Below, in pieces: positions 12,136-23,362 of a stretch of 64,000 bases of DNA (position 1 is the stretch's first letter; every line of letters starts with the position of its first letter). The stretch is from contig JBBHKE010000880.1 in NCBI GenBank assembly GCA_037447655.1, positions 279,934 through 343,933 on the forward strand, in the 5' to 3' direction. The DNA is from Zygnema cylindricum (lineage: Eukaryota > Streptophyta > Zygnematophyceae > Zygnematales > Zygnemataceae). The position numbers were made by a program, and so were the translations under genes. Under the pieces are notes generated by a model. That model made no database searches and was not told where the DNA came from. It saw only the letters and a list, made by a program, of their open reading frames with translations.

Positions 12136-13440
12136 CCCGCGCGCAGCCATTTTATTTATATGTGGCTGCTGCAGTTTGGTTACAGTAAACCTGCGCCGGC
12201 CGTGTGAATTGGATTTTTTTTTTATGACGGTCGACGTTTGCAAGCGCGACACTTTTTTAACCGCCGGTACAATACTCCGCCAATCAAAGTTGTTGGACGG
12301 ATTGACCGTCAAATCTGAACTTAAAGGTACGTAGTATAGTACGAAACTGTACTTCAAATGTACAATTTCTGACAACTATCTGCGCGCAGCAAAAACCGTC
12401 TCTGCAATTAGCAATTCCCTTATGCTTTTATGTTAACAAGTAAATCAACGCCCGTTACACGGGCATGTACCCTGTCCAGTTTATCAGTTTTTCATGCCCT
12501 TTTTTTATACCCATTTTTAATGCTCGTTTCAAAAACGAACACCCGTACCTTTTCCTATAATCGTTCGTAGAGTCAGGTGACGGCAACGTTGCATTGTGCT
12601 AGCGATACGGCGGTCGCGGCAATGTTACAACTGTACTTTTTTGTTGGTTTATTTTGGTACGATCGTTGTTTATCTGTACGAATCAGGCGTTGGACAATTT
12701 CGAGGAAATGTTGGTTCGCGAAGCGCGATTTGGCGTCCGAGGAAATATTCTATGTGTACGAAGAAGAGGCACTACATCTGTACGGCCGATCCTGCAACAA
12801 TTCTGCCACATCTTATTTCAGTTTACAAAGAGCATATTTGTTAGAGTAGAGGTAGCTTGATGCTGCAGCGTGCACCTGGTCACTATTTTTAATAACTGTT
12901 TGCATTGCATTGTTTTCAGTTGTGTTTGTTTTTTATCTTTGTATTGAGAATTTAGTGGGTGAGTAAAGTTTGGAGAGATATCAAAAAATTGTATTCCGTG
13001 TGAGCGACTGTAAGTGTGAGTGTGAGTGAAAATAAGTATTTAATAAAAGTAGGAAATGAGAGTGAGTAAGATGAGTGAGTGATTGTATTGAAAAGCTTTG
13101 GGCTTAATTTAATTAAAATTTGGCCGATGTATTTTGTTGAGGGTTGATTGAGTTATTTTAAGCTTTGGCTATGCATATTGGTTTATTATTTGTGAAGTGA
13201 GTCGATCCTTGTGTTCTTTAAATTAAAAGGCTTGATAGATAAAGGGGGATTAAAAGAGACCTAAGTTCGGAGGAAAGGGAGAGGAGTATAAGGGAGGCTC
13301 AAGGGTAGGGCCATTAGGAGACTTCCTCCCGAAGGAAAAACCTTTATTGATATCGCATTTTGAGAGTTTTGACACAGGAAGCAACGCATATAGTTATCCA
13401 GAAGGTAGGGTGATTGCGACCGCTTTAAAAATAGGCATTT
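12136..13440. other. 1.3 kb without a supportable gene
   Basis: Several overlapping frames exist at 12577-12860 but none shows a known domain. From 12870 to 13260 the sequence is T- and GTGAG-rich. It precedes the left LTR of the decayed Copia element and may contain older insertions I cannot classify. Confidence 0.35.
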
Positions 13441-14050
13441 TGTATGGAGATATTGACGAATCACCAATATATCGCGAATCAGCATACCCAAATTTATTTG
13501 TTGAGTTGTTTGCCGCGTCATCGTACGAAATGTGCGATGTTGTTTCGTGGCGTTATTTGAGGAGTTCGCGAACAAAATGTACTATTTTTTTTCGCGTCGC
13601 TTTTGTTTTCGTGCGCAGGTGTTTCATTTTGTGTGTAGGTGTTACATTTTGTGTACGTGTGTTTCGTTTTGTGCGTAGACACTACACGTGTGAAACTTCT
13701 CTTTCGGAGTTTCGTGTTTCGTGTTCGTTTGCACCTTTCTTCGTGGAAGCTTTATTCCGTGTGGTTCAGCAAGAGGGGAGGAAGTAGTCTATCGCCATGC
13801 TAGTGTGCTTCTCATCTAGCTAGAGAAGAGTTATAGGCAGCAGTATTTAGCTGCAGTGTATTAATCTTTTTAGTAGAGATTATTGAGAAGAGAGAAGAGA
13901 GGAGCAAGAGATGATGTAAAGTAGCTTCGGCCAAAACACTTATAAACTTTTGGCCGATTATCCTCTAGTCTTTTATGATCTTCCTCTGTGTGCTATTTTT
14001 TGATTTTGAGAAATTTATTTGAGTGGAATATTTTATTCTAAGATCCAACA
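13441..14050 (+). repeat. Left LTR of decayed Copia element
   Basis: It starts TGTATGGAGATATT and ends AAGATCCAACA. It carries the undisturbed version ('gagTTAtaggcagcag') of the site where the right LTR was hit by a T1 element. The left boundary is inferred from the match to the right LTR. Confidence 0.55.
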
Positions 14051-14140
14051 AAGGCACTCGGGGTTCTCATGTTCCTTTACTCCTGTTTTCAAATTCAATG
14101 TCAACCGGTTTCTCCAATTTACTTTTGTGAGAACTCACGT

Positions 14141-14300
14141 GCGGTTCCTCATCAGATTCTGAATCACCCATATCCGGAAATATTTTAAATATCTCTCTCC
14201 TCATCAAAATCCAAATTCTCCTTATATTTCCCCGCTGAATTCATGGCGGATTTGAGGTCCTCATGAAAATCCGCATTCCGAGATTCCTCCATGGTGGTGG
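14141..14300 (-). repeat. Inverted copy of an internal Copia segment
   Basis: This segment is the reverse complement of about 14831-14990. Read on the minus strand it encodes the same peptide stretch (SRNADFHEDLKSAMNSAGK) that the plus copy encodes as SRNVDFHEDFKSAMNSAGK. The pair brackets ~530 bp, so the element carries a foldback. Confidence 0.8.
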
Positions 14301-16740
14301 CTGCCGAGACAACAAGAAGGAACAAGGTTGTCCACCGAAGGTCCCATCGGATCTTACCAATGTGACATGCTACCGGTGTAACCTGCTTGGACATTTTTCT
14401 TCCTCCTGTCCAGATAAAGACAAACAATTTCACTTTTGTAATAAGTGGGGAATAAGGCATCAATTCATGACGCCTTATTTCCCGGAGTCAAATAGAGTGG
14501 CCGAGAGGAAGAATCGAACCTTACAAAAAATGGTCCGAGCGATGATTCATTGCTCCAAACAACAGTTATTATTGCGGGGAGATTCAATTTCTACGACAAA
14601 TTACATTTGTAAAAGAAGACTCACTTCACTTTCCGGAATAAAACACCGGAGGAGATTTGGAGTGGGAGAAAGCCCACGATTCATAACTTGAAAATTTGGG
14701 GAAGTCATGCTACAGTTTATGTTGAATCACTTAAGAGGAAGGAAAAAGTTGAACCAAGGAGTTTGCCCGAAATTTTTATTGGTTATAGTGCAAAGGGGAT
14801 TTTTTACCGGATATATGATCTGGCTCGTTACACCGTGGAGCAATCTCGGAATGTGGATTTTCACGAGGACTTTAAATCCGCCATGAATTCGGCGGGGAAA
14901 TAAAAGGAGAATTTGGATTTTATGAGGAGAGTGACATTAAGAGTTTTCTGGACATTGGTGATTCGCAATCTGATGAAGAACCACAAGTAAATTCCCGGAA
15001 AAAAAAATTAGATAAATCGGTTCACATTGAATTTGAAAATAAGAGTTAAACAACTTTGGATTCCCAATTCCCTTTGGAATCGGACATCACAAAGCTCCAA
15101 ATCGGGTTCTAAATCGAGTGTGAAAGAAATTGAATTCGAGGAAGAGAAAGAGGAGAAGGAGGATGATCGAATTCTTAGAAAGAGCTCGCGGAGTATAACA
15201 GGGAAGAAACCAGAAAAACTCTTTTACAATCCCAAATGGGAAAATGCATCAAATTCGCATTATTCCTTTTCCGATGCCAAGGAGACCGAGTTTTTTTTAT
15301 AGCAATCACTTACGGACAATATGACCAACGACCCTCAATCTTATGGCAAGGCACGGAGGTCGGCCAATTGAGAGAGTAAGTGGAAACCGGCGTGGGAGAA
15401 AGAATTTAAATCGGTTGTTGATAATTGGACTTTTGACAAGGTGAAGTTATCGGGGGGGGAAAAGGTGATTCATGCAAAGTGGGTTTTTAGACCAAGACTA
15501 GAGCTTTGGGTGAAAATGTTAAGTAGAAGGAGCGGCTTGTTTTATAATGGATTCCAACAACGTGAGGGAATCGATTTTAACAAGACTTATACTCCCGTGG
15601 TGAAGTGAGACTCACTACGGATCATTATTCCTCTTGCAGCGTCTAGGACGAAGCAGGTCCATCAAAAACCATTTTTGAAAGGAGAATTGGAGGAAGCGGT
15701 ATACATGAAAATACTAGAAGGCTTGTCTCCTTCGCATGAAAGAAATGTATGGCGCATGCAAAAGTCTCTCTACGGTTTGAAGTAGGCATCGCGCACGTGG
15801 TGTTTGAGACTTCATCAAAAGCTGTTGAAATTTGGTTATGTACGGACTATGTTCGATTCTAGAGTTTACGTAAAAGGTGAAAGCGCTGACCAAATTATCG
15901 TTTTTGTATACGTGGATGATCTTTTGATGGCATGGGACGAGTTGGAGAGCATTAATGAGTTGAAACGTTACATTAGATTGCATTTCAAAGTAACAGATCT
16001 TGGAGAGGTACGTTATATTTTGGGAATAGAAGTGATACGCAAAAAAAAGAGGAACATTAAACTGTGCCAAACTCAATATTGTAAAGAGGTTTTTGAAAGA
16101 TTTGGTATCACTAAAGTGAAACCGCTTTCTACGTCGTTGGATGCAAATCTACACATTCGTAAGTTTGAGGAACAAGATTCTAAAGCACCATATCGAGATG
16201 CAATTGGTTTATTTTATGTACCTTAGAGTTAGTACACATCCTGATATTTCGGTCGCCGTATCTATTATCAGTCTTTATTAACGAACCAAACAAGGTACAT
16301 TGGAGTGTATTGGATATTGTGACACGGATTGGGGCGGCAATTTTCATTCTGGTAAGTCTAAGTTAGGTTACGCCTTTAATTTTTGAGGGGTCGCGGTTTC
16401 ATAAAGTTCTAGGTTACAACCTACAATTGCATTGAGTTTAGCCGAATCTGAATATATGGCTACGTGTCATGCATCTAAGGCATCTATTTGGATGAAAGAG
16501 ATGTTACGTGAGTTAAGCATTCCCATTGGCTGTATGACCATTTACTCAGACAGCATGAGTTCGATGGAATTGGCGAAAAATCCAATGTTTCACAAAAGGA
16601 CCTATCACATTATGATTCAATGTAAATCGCGCCAATTGCCGCTTCGACAAACCGACATATATATATATCGCGTTTCGATGCGCCTCCACATATGCATTGG
16701 TATGGAGATATTTCGTGCGAGTACTTCGCACGGGTTGTGA
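14301..16740 (+). pseudogene. Decayed Copia gag-pol (zinc knuckle, integrase, RT, RNase H remnants)
   Basis: Pieces appear in gag-pol order. A CCHC knuckle (CYRCNLLGHFSSSCP, ~14370) is joined directly to the end of an integrase core (FPESNRVAERKNRTLQKMVRAM), so the protease and most of integrase are deleted. Then come the integrase C-terminal region (14688-14903), an acidic linker (15027-15300), RT fragments, the RT core with FVYVDDLLM (15804-16226), and RNase H remnants with SLAESEYMA and IYSDSMSSMELAKNP (16432-16740). Frames change repeatedly and stops are common. Domain wording is less like the two 6.5 kb elements in this window, so it is a different lineage. Confidence 0.8.
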
Positions 16741-17174
16741 AGCTATGTATTGGAAAGTCATTGATATATCAGTTCGGTGTTTAAAGCAAACCCTCCAAGA
16801 CGGCTTCGATTCGCCAGTACACATTTTGTCAACATTTGGAGTTTGTATTGTTTGGAGTATTCAGGGTTGGCGTTGAAACGTGCGAAACGTGCGGCTTTGT
16901 TTCACCACAATATTGATGAGTCAGCAAACGAAATGTACGATTTTATTTCGCGTCGCTTTTGTTTTCGTGTGGTGTTTCATTTAGTGTGCAAGTGTTTCGT
17001 TTCGTGCGTGAACAGTACACCTGCAAAACTTATTTTTTGGAGTTTAGCGTTTCGAAGGAAGAAGGAGTGTGTGCCTTCCTTCGTGGAATCTTCCTTTCCA
17101 GTGTGATCCCGACAAGAATAAGACAAGAGGTTACCGCCTCGCTAGTTTGCTTGCTATGTTTTGTAAGCTAGTTA

Positions 17175-18602
17175 GGGCACTTTCCCTTGTAACCTAAACT
17201 TAGTCTTGTTACTTTGTTTTTAAGCGTAGATATTACTTACTACATCGTGATTCGCTATTAGCGTTAAGAAATAATTAGTGTAAAAAAACAATTAGTGGTA
17301 TTAATTCTAATTTGGATACAAGGTTTTTCACAAAAAAAAATTACTCTAATTTCTTCATAACTCTAATTTGGGTACATTTTCCCCATAGTGTAGCCGCCGT
17401 AGCCTGTGTTCACATAGTCGACGTTTGAACATGTGAAAACAGGTTTACGCGATTTACAGTCGTCTTTATCACTTGGAATCAAATTTGAGTGCGTTTTTTC
17501 GTGTCGACGCACTCACTTTCGCGTGTCGACGCCTTCATCTGACACACTTTTTGTACAATTGTACTAAATAACGAGCAGTTTTAGTATGGACAGAAGCATT
17601 TCATACACTACACTATTTAAAAACTGTCCAAATTAGAGTTATTAAGGCTAATTCGAGAGTACCTGTATTTAACGTAAAAAAAACAATTAACGTTATTAAT
17701 TCTCTTTTAAGTTTGAGGATCAAATTTTGGGGGCACCAAATCAGCGTTATTAACACTAATAGTGATTCAAGGTGTACTTTCAAAGCGTTCCGTTGTAATG
17801 CAATTACTTTAAACTGTGCGGATGTAGACGTGGGTGTAATTTGTGACAGTAGACTATAAAACTTGCTACAATTGATGACGTTTACAAAATAGGGACGGTT
17901 GTAAGCGTCTATTGTACTCTAGTTTCTTATGGCATATTAGATGTTTAGGTTTGTGATATTTTGAGTCACGCTAAAGCTTTTCTCCATGGTTCCCCAATTT
18001 TATTATATTTTCCTTACTTACCCTACCTGCCATCAAAATACATCAAAAGACAGTCAAAAGTAATATTTTTCAGAGATCTTTCATTTGATACCATTATTGT
18101 CGTTTTCCATTGCAATAATTGTGAGGTAGACGCGGTACTGGGAGATGGAGAGAAAAAGTGGCGCCTTCACGGACTTCGCTTTTGTGAAATGGTATCACTT
18201 GCTTGATACCCCTCCACCACCCCCGCAATGAAAAAAGTTTGTGGAAAAAAGTACGCACAGGCTAGAAACGTGCGGTATGTTTTTTTTCCAAAGTAGAGAT
18301 TTTTTTTTAAAAACCCCTAATGCGTGCGACATCGTCTGCCCATTCGTTCACTTGATGAAACTTTAGCTGAAATCACCTCGCGAGGTGATTCGAGTAGAAG
18401 TTTGAAGATGAGCTGGAGGGACGCGAAAATGGGTCGAAACTCGCTAGACGACAAACTACTACATCTAATGTTTCAAAGTGACGCAAATTAAACTGTGGTT
18501 ATTTCATTTTTTTGGTACGGCTGCGGATTTACTCATAGCAGGCTAAGTTTTGGACGAAAATGACAGAAAAAAACCCTTACTTTATCACATGGGAAAGTGC
18601 CC
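17175..18602. mobile_element. T1 Tourist-like element (subfamily b) with TTA target duplication
   Basis: TTA|GGGCACTTTCCCTTGTAACC on the left; CATGGGAAAGTGCCC|TTA on the right. The homologous left LTR keeps a single TTA at this place, giving an empty site. The interior has the palindrome AATCACCTCG/CGAGGTGATT (18371-18390). A long T2 element lies inside. Target size and end structure suit PIF/Harbinger; no transposase is present. Confidence 0.75.
17241..17776. mobile_element. Long T2 element nested in T1
   Basis: Left end TA/CATCGTGATTCGCTATTAGCG; right end ACTAATAGTGATTCAAGGTG/TA. The right half (17458-17776) is paralogous to 19033-19562 and lacks the 203-bp insertion found there. Non-coding. 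Confidence 0.55.
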
Positions 18603-18659
18603 TTATGGAGGCATTTTAAGCAACTTAGTTCCGCTGTAGATTGTCCTTGCTTTATAGAG

Positions 18660-18810
18660 ATGTAGATCCTTTGTGATCAGCTAAGAGAGAGGGGAAGATC
18701 CTTTGTGATCAATTAAGATATAGGGGAAGATCCTTAGTGGTCAATTAAGAGGGAGGGGAAGATTCTTTGTGGTCGATTTAGGGATGTTGAGGATCCTTAG
18801 TGATCCATTT
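18660..18810 (+). repeat. Tandem repeat, ~34 bp unit, ~5 copies
   Basis: Units contain 'gaagatcctttgtgatcaa' with small changes and drift toward the right. It lies inside the right LTR of the decayed Copia element. Confidence 0.8.
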
Positions 18811-19023
18811 GGATAATAGAGGTTTCAAGAAGTGTGATAATTTTTGACTGATCTTTTAAGAGTGTAGAGAAAAGAGTAGAGAAGAGTTGATGTAAAGAGG
18901 CTTCGGCTAAAACACGTATAAATCTTTTGGCCGATTATCCTCTCGTCTTTTATAAAATTCCGCTGTGTATGTTTTCTGTTTTTGAGTATTTATTTTGTGG
19001 AAATTTTATATAAAGATCCAACA

Positions 19024-19562
19024 TGTCCCCCGTCTTTATCACTCGGAATCAAATCTGAGTGAGCTTTTGAGTGTTGACGCACTCACTTTAGTGAGGCGAC
19101 GCCTTTATGTGTCACTCTTTTTGTACTATTGTACCAAGTAACGAGGAGTTTTAGTACGGACTAACACATTTCGTACACTACACCGTGAATCGTTATTAGC
19201 CTTATGTACGCTATATCGGCACCCCAAAATTTTGACATTGATACCTTAAATATAATAAATTACACTATTTAAGGACGTGGACCATAATCTGTCACGTCTC
19301 CTGGCACTAAAATAGAATGAATGATGCTAATTTTTTCTTTACACTAATAATTTCTATACACTAATAACGATTCAAGGTGTAATATTTATAAACTGTCTAA
19401 ATTACAGTTGTTAACTAATTTGACAGTTGTTAACTAATTTGACAGTACCTATATTAACGTTAAAAAACAATTAGAGTTATTAATTCTATTTTAGGTTTGA
19501 GGGTTAAAATTTGGGGGTGCAGAATTAGCTTTATTAAAGCTAATAGCTATTCACGGTGTAAT
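19024..19562. mobile_element. 5'-truncated long T2 element containing a 203-bp T2 MITE
   Basis: The sequence abuts the LTR end at 19023 and is paralogous to 17458-17776, ending in CTAATAGCTATTCACGGTGTA. A short T2 MITE (19179-19381) is inserted in it at a TA. A short internal tandem duplication (gttaactaatttgacag) is at ~19408-19445. Confidence 0.6.
19179..19381 (+). mobile_element. 203-bp T2 MITE, copy 1
   Basis: TA/CACCGTGAATCGTTATTAGCC on the left, TAATAACGATTCAAGGTG/TA on the right. Nearly identical to 27358-27560 and to the reverse of 63683-63885. Shared interior marks are 'ggcaccccaaaattttgac' and 'ggacgtggaccataatctg'. Confidence 0.85.
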
Positions 19563-20074
19563 GGAAACGAACTTAATACCGAAAGGAAATATATTAGTCA
19601 AGCACTCAACAAAATTGAAGCGCAGATTCATAATGCACCTAACAATCTTTACTTTCTTTTCTTCACTCCAACTCAAGACTCATCAATCCACCAAATTTCT
19701 ACGCTTAAAAATAATCCTGCTCTACATGTCAACCTTCAGCCATGCGAATCCACGCGCGAGGACGCGAAACAAGATTTCACGGAAAACTGAGTTACCTTGC
19801 GATACAAGACCGATATTTGCCGCAATTGCGCATGGATCGTACCAATAACATTCCTATCACGTAACACGTGGCAATATGTTTCCACTGGAAATCCACAATA
19901 ACTGTGTCAGATAGGAAGTGGTCGATTTGGTGTTCAATGCCTGATTGCATCAAATTATCTCAACATATATAATTTGTTTTCTTTTTTTTTAATTGTAATC
20001 CAAGAACAAACATTTCCAGACTTTTGTCCTTTCACACAGGTCAAGTTACTGTGAATTTAAAGCAGCTTCTGTTT
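19563..20074. other. Non-coding stretch
   Basis: Overlapping frames at 19497-19848 show no domain and run into MITE sequence. Nothing else is recognised. Confidence 0.35.
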
Positions 20075-20424
20075 ACAAACTTTAATGTTTAAATAAATAT
20101 CAAACCATATAGTACGTAACACTAGTTCTAGGCTTAACGGCTAAGGCTACCGACTACCAGTTGTTTGCCGGCCGGTAGGTTCCAGGATCAAATCCTATCG
20201 CCGGCACATACCTTTTAGTAAAAAAAACCCCTAACTAATACATATTTCCCGTTAACCTCTGGATAGCCTAGGTAGCCATGGCTCTAGCTCCCTCTCTAAT
20301 TTCTCAGTGATTGCGACAAGTTTGAGAGTTGGAGAGAGAAGTTAGAGGTAGACTGCCTCGGCTTCTTTCTATACTTCTATTTAGACCTAGAAAATACTTA
20401 AAATGGAGCATTAATTTCTACAAC
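20075..20424 (-). repeat. Copia LTR fragment (first ~350 bp of LTR, reversed)
   Basis: The reverse complement matches the first ~350 bp of the LTRs at 49647 and 58675, from the start 'tgtagaaattaatg' through the 'gcagtcactgagaaattagagagg' block to the tRNA-like module and beyond. It is a lone fragment; the rest of the LTR is absent. Confidence 0.8.
20129..20216 (+). promoter_or_regulatory. tRNA-like (Pol III box) module in Copia LTR fragment
   Basis: A D-arm/A-box-like stretch (GGCTTAACGGCTAAGGC, ~20131) is followed ~50 nt later by a T-arm/B-box-like stretch (CCAGGATCAAATCCT) and by CCTTTTA, a possible Pol III stop. The orientation is antisense to the Copia element. It lacks a 5' acceptor strand, so it is not a functional tRNA gene. 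Confidence 0.45.
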
Positions 20425-20429
20425 CTTCA

Positions 20430-21209
20430 GCTAAAAAACCCTAAAAAAACCCTTAAAAACCCTGAATTTATTGGGATCCTTCATAGTGGCCCGGAGCGTG
20501 GCGCACAACAAAACCTAAGGACCCTATTAATATCCCCGCCAACGTGCCGTCACACTTGGCCTCAAGTTTCATGAGGACGAATGACATAGGGAATAACCAC
20601 AATGGTTATGTGTAGTTAAATCCTCATGCCCTACCGTTTGTGGAAGTAGTCGAAGATCACTATCGATACAGGGTGGATGTTACCGGGTTGCTCCGCCATT
20701 ATCATCCGTGGGATGTCTATCTTCATGACATCATCTCTCGGGCGAAGGTCACCCCGAGGTACGAGCACTCAAGCTGGCTCGGAAGAACACTCTACAGCGG
20801 GCCCGAGCTGCCAAGAAACACGTTTCCTTCAAACTTAAGAGGGTACCCTGGTGGGAACCGAACGACGAGGTGGCGGAAAGAGCACGATAGATCGAAGGAC
20901 CTGAAGCTTCCCAAGTCCCAATAATTTAAAAACCTGCACCAGCGGCCATTCCGTCGAAACCTGAATCACCAGCGGCGGCACCGGAGGAAGGGGAAGTCCA
21001 ACTTCGGGAGCAAATCACTCTGAGACGCTTGGCAGCGGCAGACCATCATATCGCGTTGTTAAAGACTCGATCTGAGCAGCTCCAAAATCAACTTGACACT
21101 CTGCGATAGGAATTTGAGGAGTACCGCGAGGAGACATACGGCATACTCCGCCAACTTCAGTTTCCCTGAGTATGGTCCAGCGGGACGCTGAATCCTTAAT
21201 GGGAGGCAT
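20430..21209 (+). pseudogene. Retroelement coding remnant with coiled-coil-like tail
   Basis: An open frame at 20640-20924 and the following sequence to 21180 (Pro/Ala-rich, then a Leu/Gln/Glu-rich heptad-like stretch such as LLKTRSEQLQNQLDTLR) are interrupted by stops. It sits directly before a purine-rich tract and a TGTAAC LTR start, so it is likely the 3' coding end of an LTR element, possibly Gypsy. I do not recognise the protein. Confidence 0.35.
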
Positions 21210-21720
21210 TGTAACAAGGTTACAGAAATGTGTACAATATTGTTAGGGGCGAGGTTGCTGTGGTTGCGGTTCCAGAACAGCGCAGCTGCGACGCCAAAGT
21301 AGCGCAGCAGAGGAGCGTAGCAACTTAGTCCCTTAGTATAGCAACGCAGCGTAGCAGCATAGCAACGTCGCTGAATGTAGATTGAACTGCATAGTTCTAA
21401 AAGGATATTCTGGATAGATCTCGGTTGACCGAGAAGGTCCACGTGTACATCTGTATAGTACTGGGTTGACTAGCGGATGGATAGTTTAAATAGTAAAGTA
21501 GACTTATTCAACAAGCAAACTCTTTGAGTAGACCTTCACAGCGAGCATTCAACTTTGTAATCTCCTCTTGATTAACAAAGCTCAACTTTTCTTTGAGATT
21601 GCTGTGTACCTTTATTGTTTCTACGGGGAGATCTTAGGAGCTTTCGGCTGTGCATTGTGGTGTGTTGTGAAGTATCTTGTCCCTTTTACAACAACACTAC
21701 ACTGCTCATCCTTATTGGCG
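21201..21720 (+). repeat. Probable LTR with preceding polypurine tract
   Basis: The tract GGGAGGCAT is followed by TGTAACAAGG, a typical LTR start. The interior has GCAGC-rich repeats. The right boundary is uncertain and no partner LTR was found in the window. Confidence 0.4.
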
Positions 21721-22591
21721 ATAAAGGTTTATTCATGTTAATGCGAAATTAGAGTTGATAACACTAACTTAGTTCAAAGAGACATGGTTGATTGAAGTCC
21801 ACGACCTTAAAAAATGTGGTTAACTCAATTTTGTGATTTTTGGCCAAAAACACTCGCGACTGAATTAGTGTTTTTAAAGTGAATAACGATGAGCGGTGAA
21901 GTATTTAAGTCTAAAGTGCATTCCAAATTGTGTTACATGATGTCAAAGTGAGGTGGTTTACGGAAATTCGTACCTCTCTGTACTACACCGTACAACTTTT
22001 TTTTTTTTTTATCAACAAATGAACATTATAGAAAATGTTACCAATATTCTCCAAAGGTCTTAGAGGTAACACTAATCGTTCAATATTTATCCGCGAGGCA
22101 TTCGCTCGAATCGAAGAAATATTCAATACCCAACTTCATCAATCACCTATAATTAATGAAATCAAATGAGGCACGACACGTTGAATATAAAGTAGAGTGT
22201 CACGATGGACTACCACCAAAATTCTCAAGAAATTCAGACGACATGTACCATCGTCGAAAGTGGACGCGATTTCACCAAAACCCAAAGAGAAATTTGGAAG
22301 TTAGGGCTCCCATCCATTAAGTGTTGCCTTTAATCGTACCGATATGTTTACTCGACGTAGTACGTTGATCTCTTATCCACCAAGTCTTCCCAGCGGGGCA
22401 ACTATCGCCTACGTGTTTTTTTGCGTCTAGTACCACGTATTTTCTTGTTTAGACACCGAGAAATACCCAAATAGTTTAAAAATCACAAAATTTGGTTGTC
22501 GTGTTTGTACGAACATAACAAAATTGAGATTTGTAAAAGCGTATTAGATTAAATATTTGTTTTATCACTTTACAAATTGTGCCATTAAGCT
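21721..22591. other. Non-coding stretch with T2-like debris
   Basis: Short pieces near 21745-21905 resemble T2 interior sequence. The remainder shows no gene. Confidence 0.35.
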
Positions 22592-22594
22592 TTA

Positions 22595-23362
22595 GCGTAT
22601 GTCTCATGTACTTATGATTTAGCGAACTTACTTTGTATTTTAGCGCGGATATTTCAGACCTGTTTTTCAAGTGTCTCAATATGTAAAAACGAAATTGTTA
22701 CTTAAGGGTGTGACGATTTTATACATTGATAATGCCTTTGACAATTGTCAATGTCTACAATTTATGTTGATACACGTTATTTTTTGTAACTCTTGTGACG
22801 TTGCATGTCTTTTCGGAACATTGTAGACATACAACCTTCCAACCTATGTCGTTTTGTGGTTGAACAAGATGCGCATTGCCTTTGAGTCTCTTGTCTGCTC
22901 AACGTGAAATACCATCGAAATCTTGAGACCCCAGCAAAAAAAATAATTTATCGGACACAAACGAACAAAACAAAACAAATTGTGTACTTTTCCTCGTCAT
23001 ACTGAACGCAATCGGACAAAACCTAGCAAATCGTGTACTTTCCGTTCTCGCTTAAATTCATTTGATTTTTTTTGAAATTTCCGACACGTGCGGGTACGTA
23101 TTCTCGTTTGTTTAGCAGTGATACTTTAAATATTGCCGATGTGTTTTAAAATAAAGGTTGGCGTTGACGTTTTGTCACGTGGCCGTGGGTTGAAAAATAG
23201 AAAATGACAACATGTAGTACATTCCAAGATCGACGATGAAGGAAAATGGACTTCTACTTTTTTTGATTTATTTGTACGATTGTATTTTACGCAGTGCGAC
23301 GCTACGTTTTAGAGGAACACTAGAGAGAAAAACCCTTACTTTGGCACATGGAGACATACCCT
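22595..23362. mobile_element. T1 Tourist-like element (subfamily c)
   Basis: TTA/GCGTATGTCTCATGTAC on the left and CATGGAGACATACCC/TTTA on the right. Interior order matches the copies at 10960 and 24029 ('acgattttatac', 'gaacaagatgcgcattgcc', central 'ccgatgtgttttaaa'). Non-coding. Confidence 0.65.

Larger units (their letters stand above)
13441..19023 (+). mobile_element. Decayed Copia retrotransposon with nested MITEs
   Basis: Similar LTRs flank a broken gag-pol: left ~13441-14050 and right ~16699-19023 both start GTATGGAGATATT and end AAGATCCAACA. They share a block 'cgcgtcgcttttgttttcgtg' and another around 'cttcggc.aaaacac.tataaa.cttttggccgattatcctct'. The right LTR is expanded by a T1 element, which itself contains a long T2. 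No matching target duplication was found. The interior has many stops, an inverted piece and deletions, so the element is dead. Confidence 0.7.
16699..19023 (+). repeat. Right LTR of decayed Copia element, interrupted
   Basis: LTR sequence is at ~16699-17174 and 18606-19023, split by a T1 element. The end AAGATCCAACA matches the left LTR end exactly. A ~34-bp tandem repeat (18660-18810) is found only in this copy. Confidence 0.6.

Noticed and set aside
20429-20465. CCCTAAA-like pieces here and near 56930-57230, suggesting interstitial telomere repeat
   Set aside because: Copies are irregular and few; no run of exact plant-type telomere repeats.
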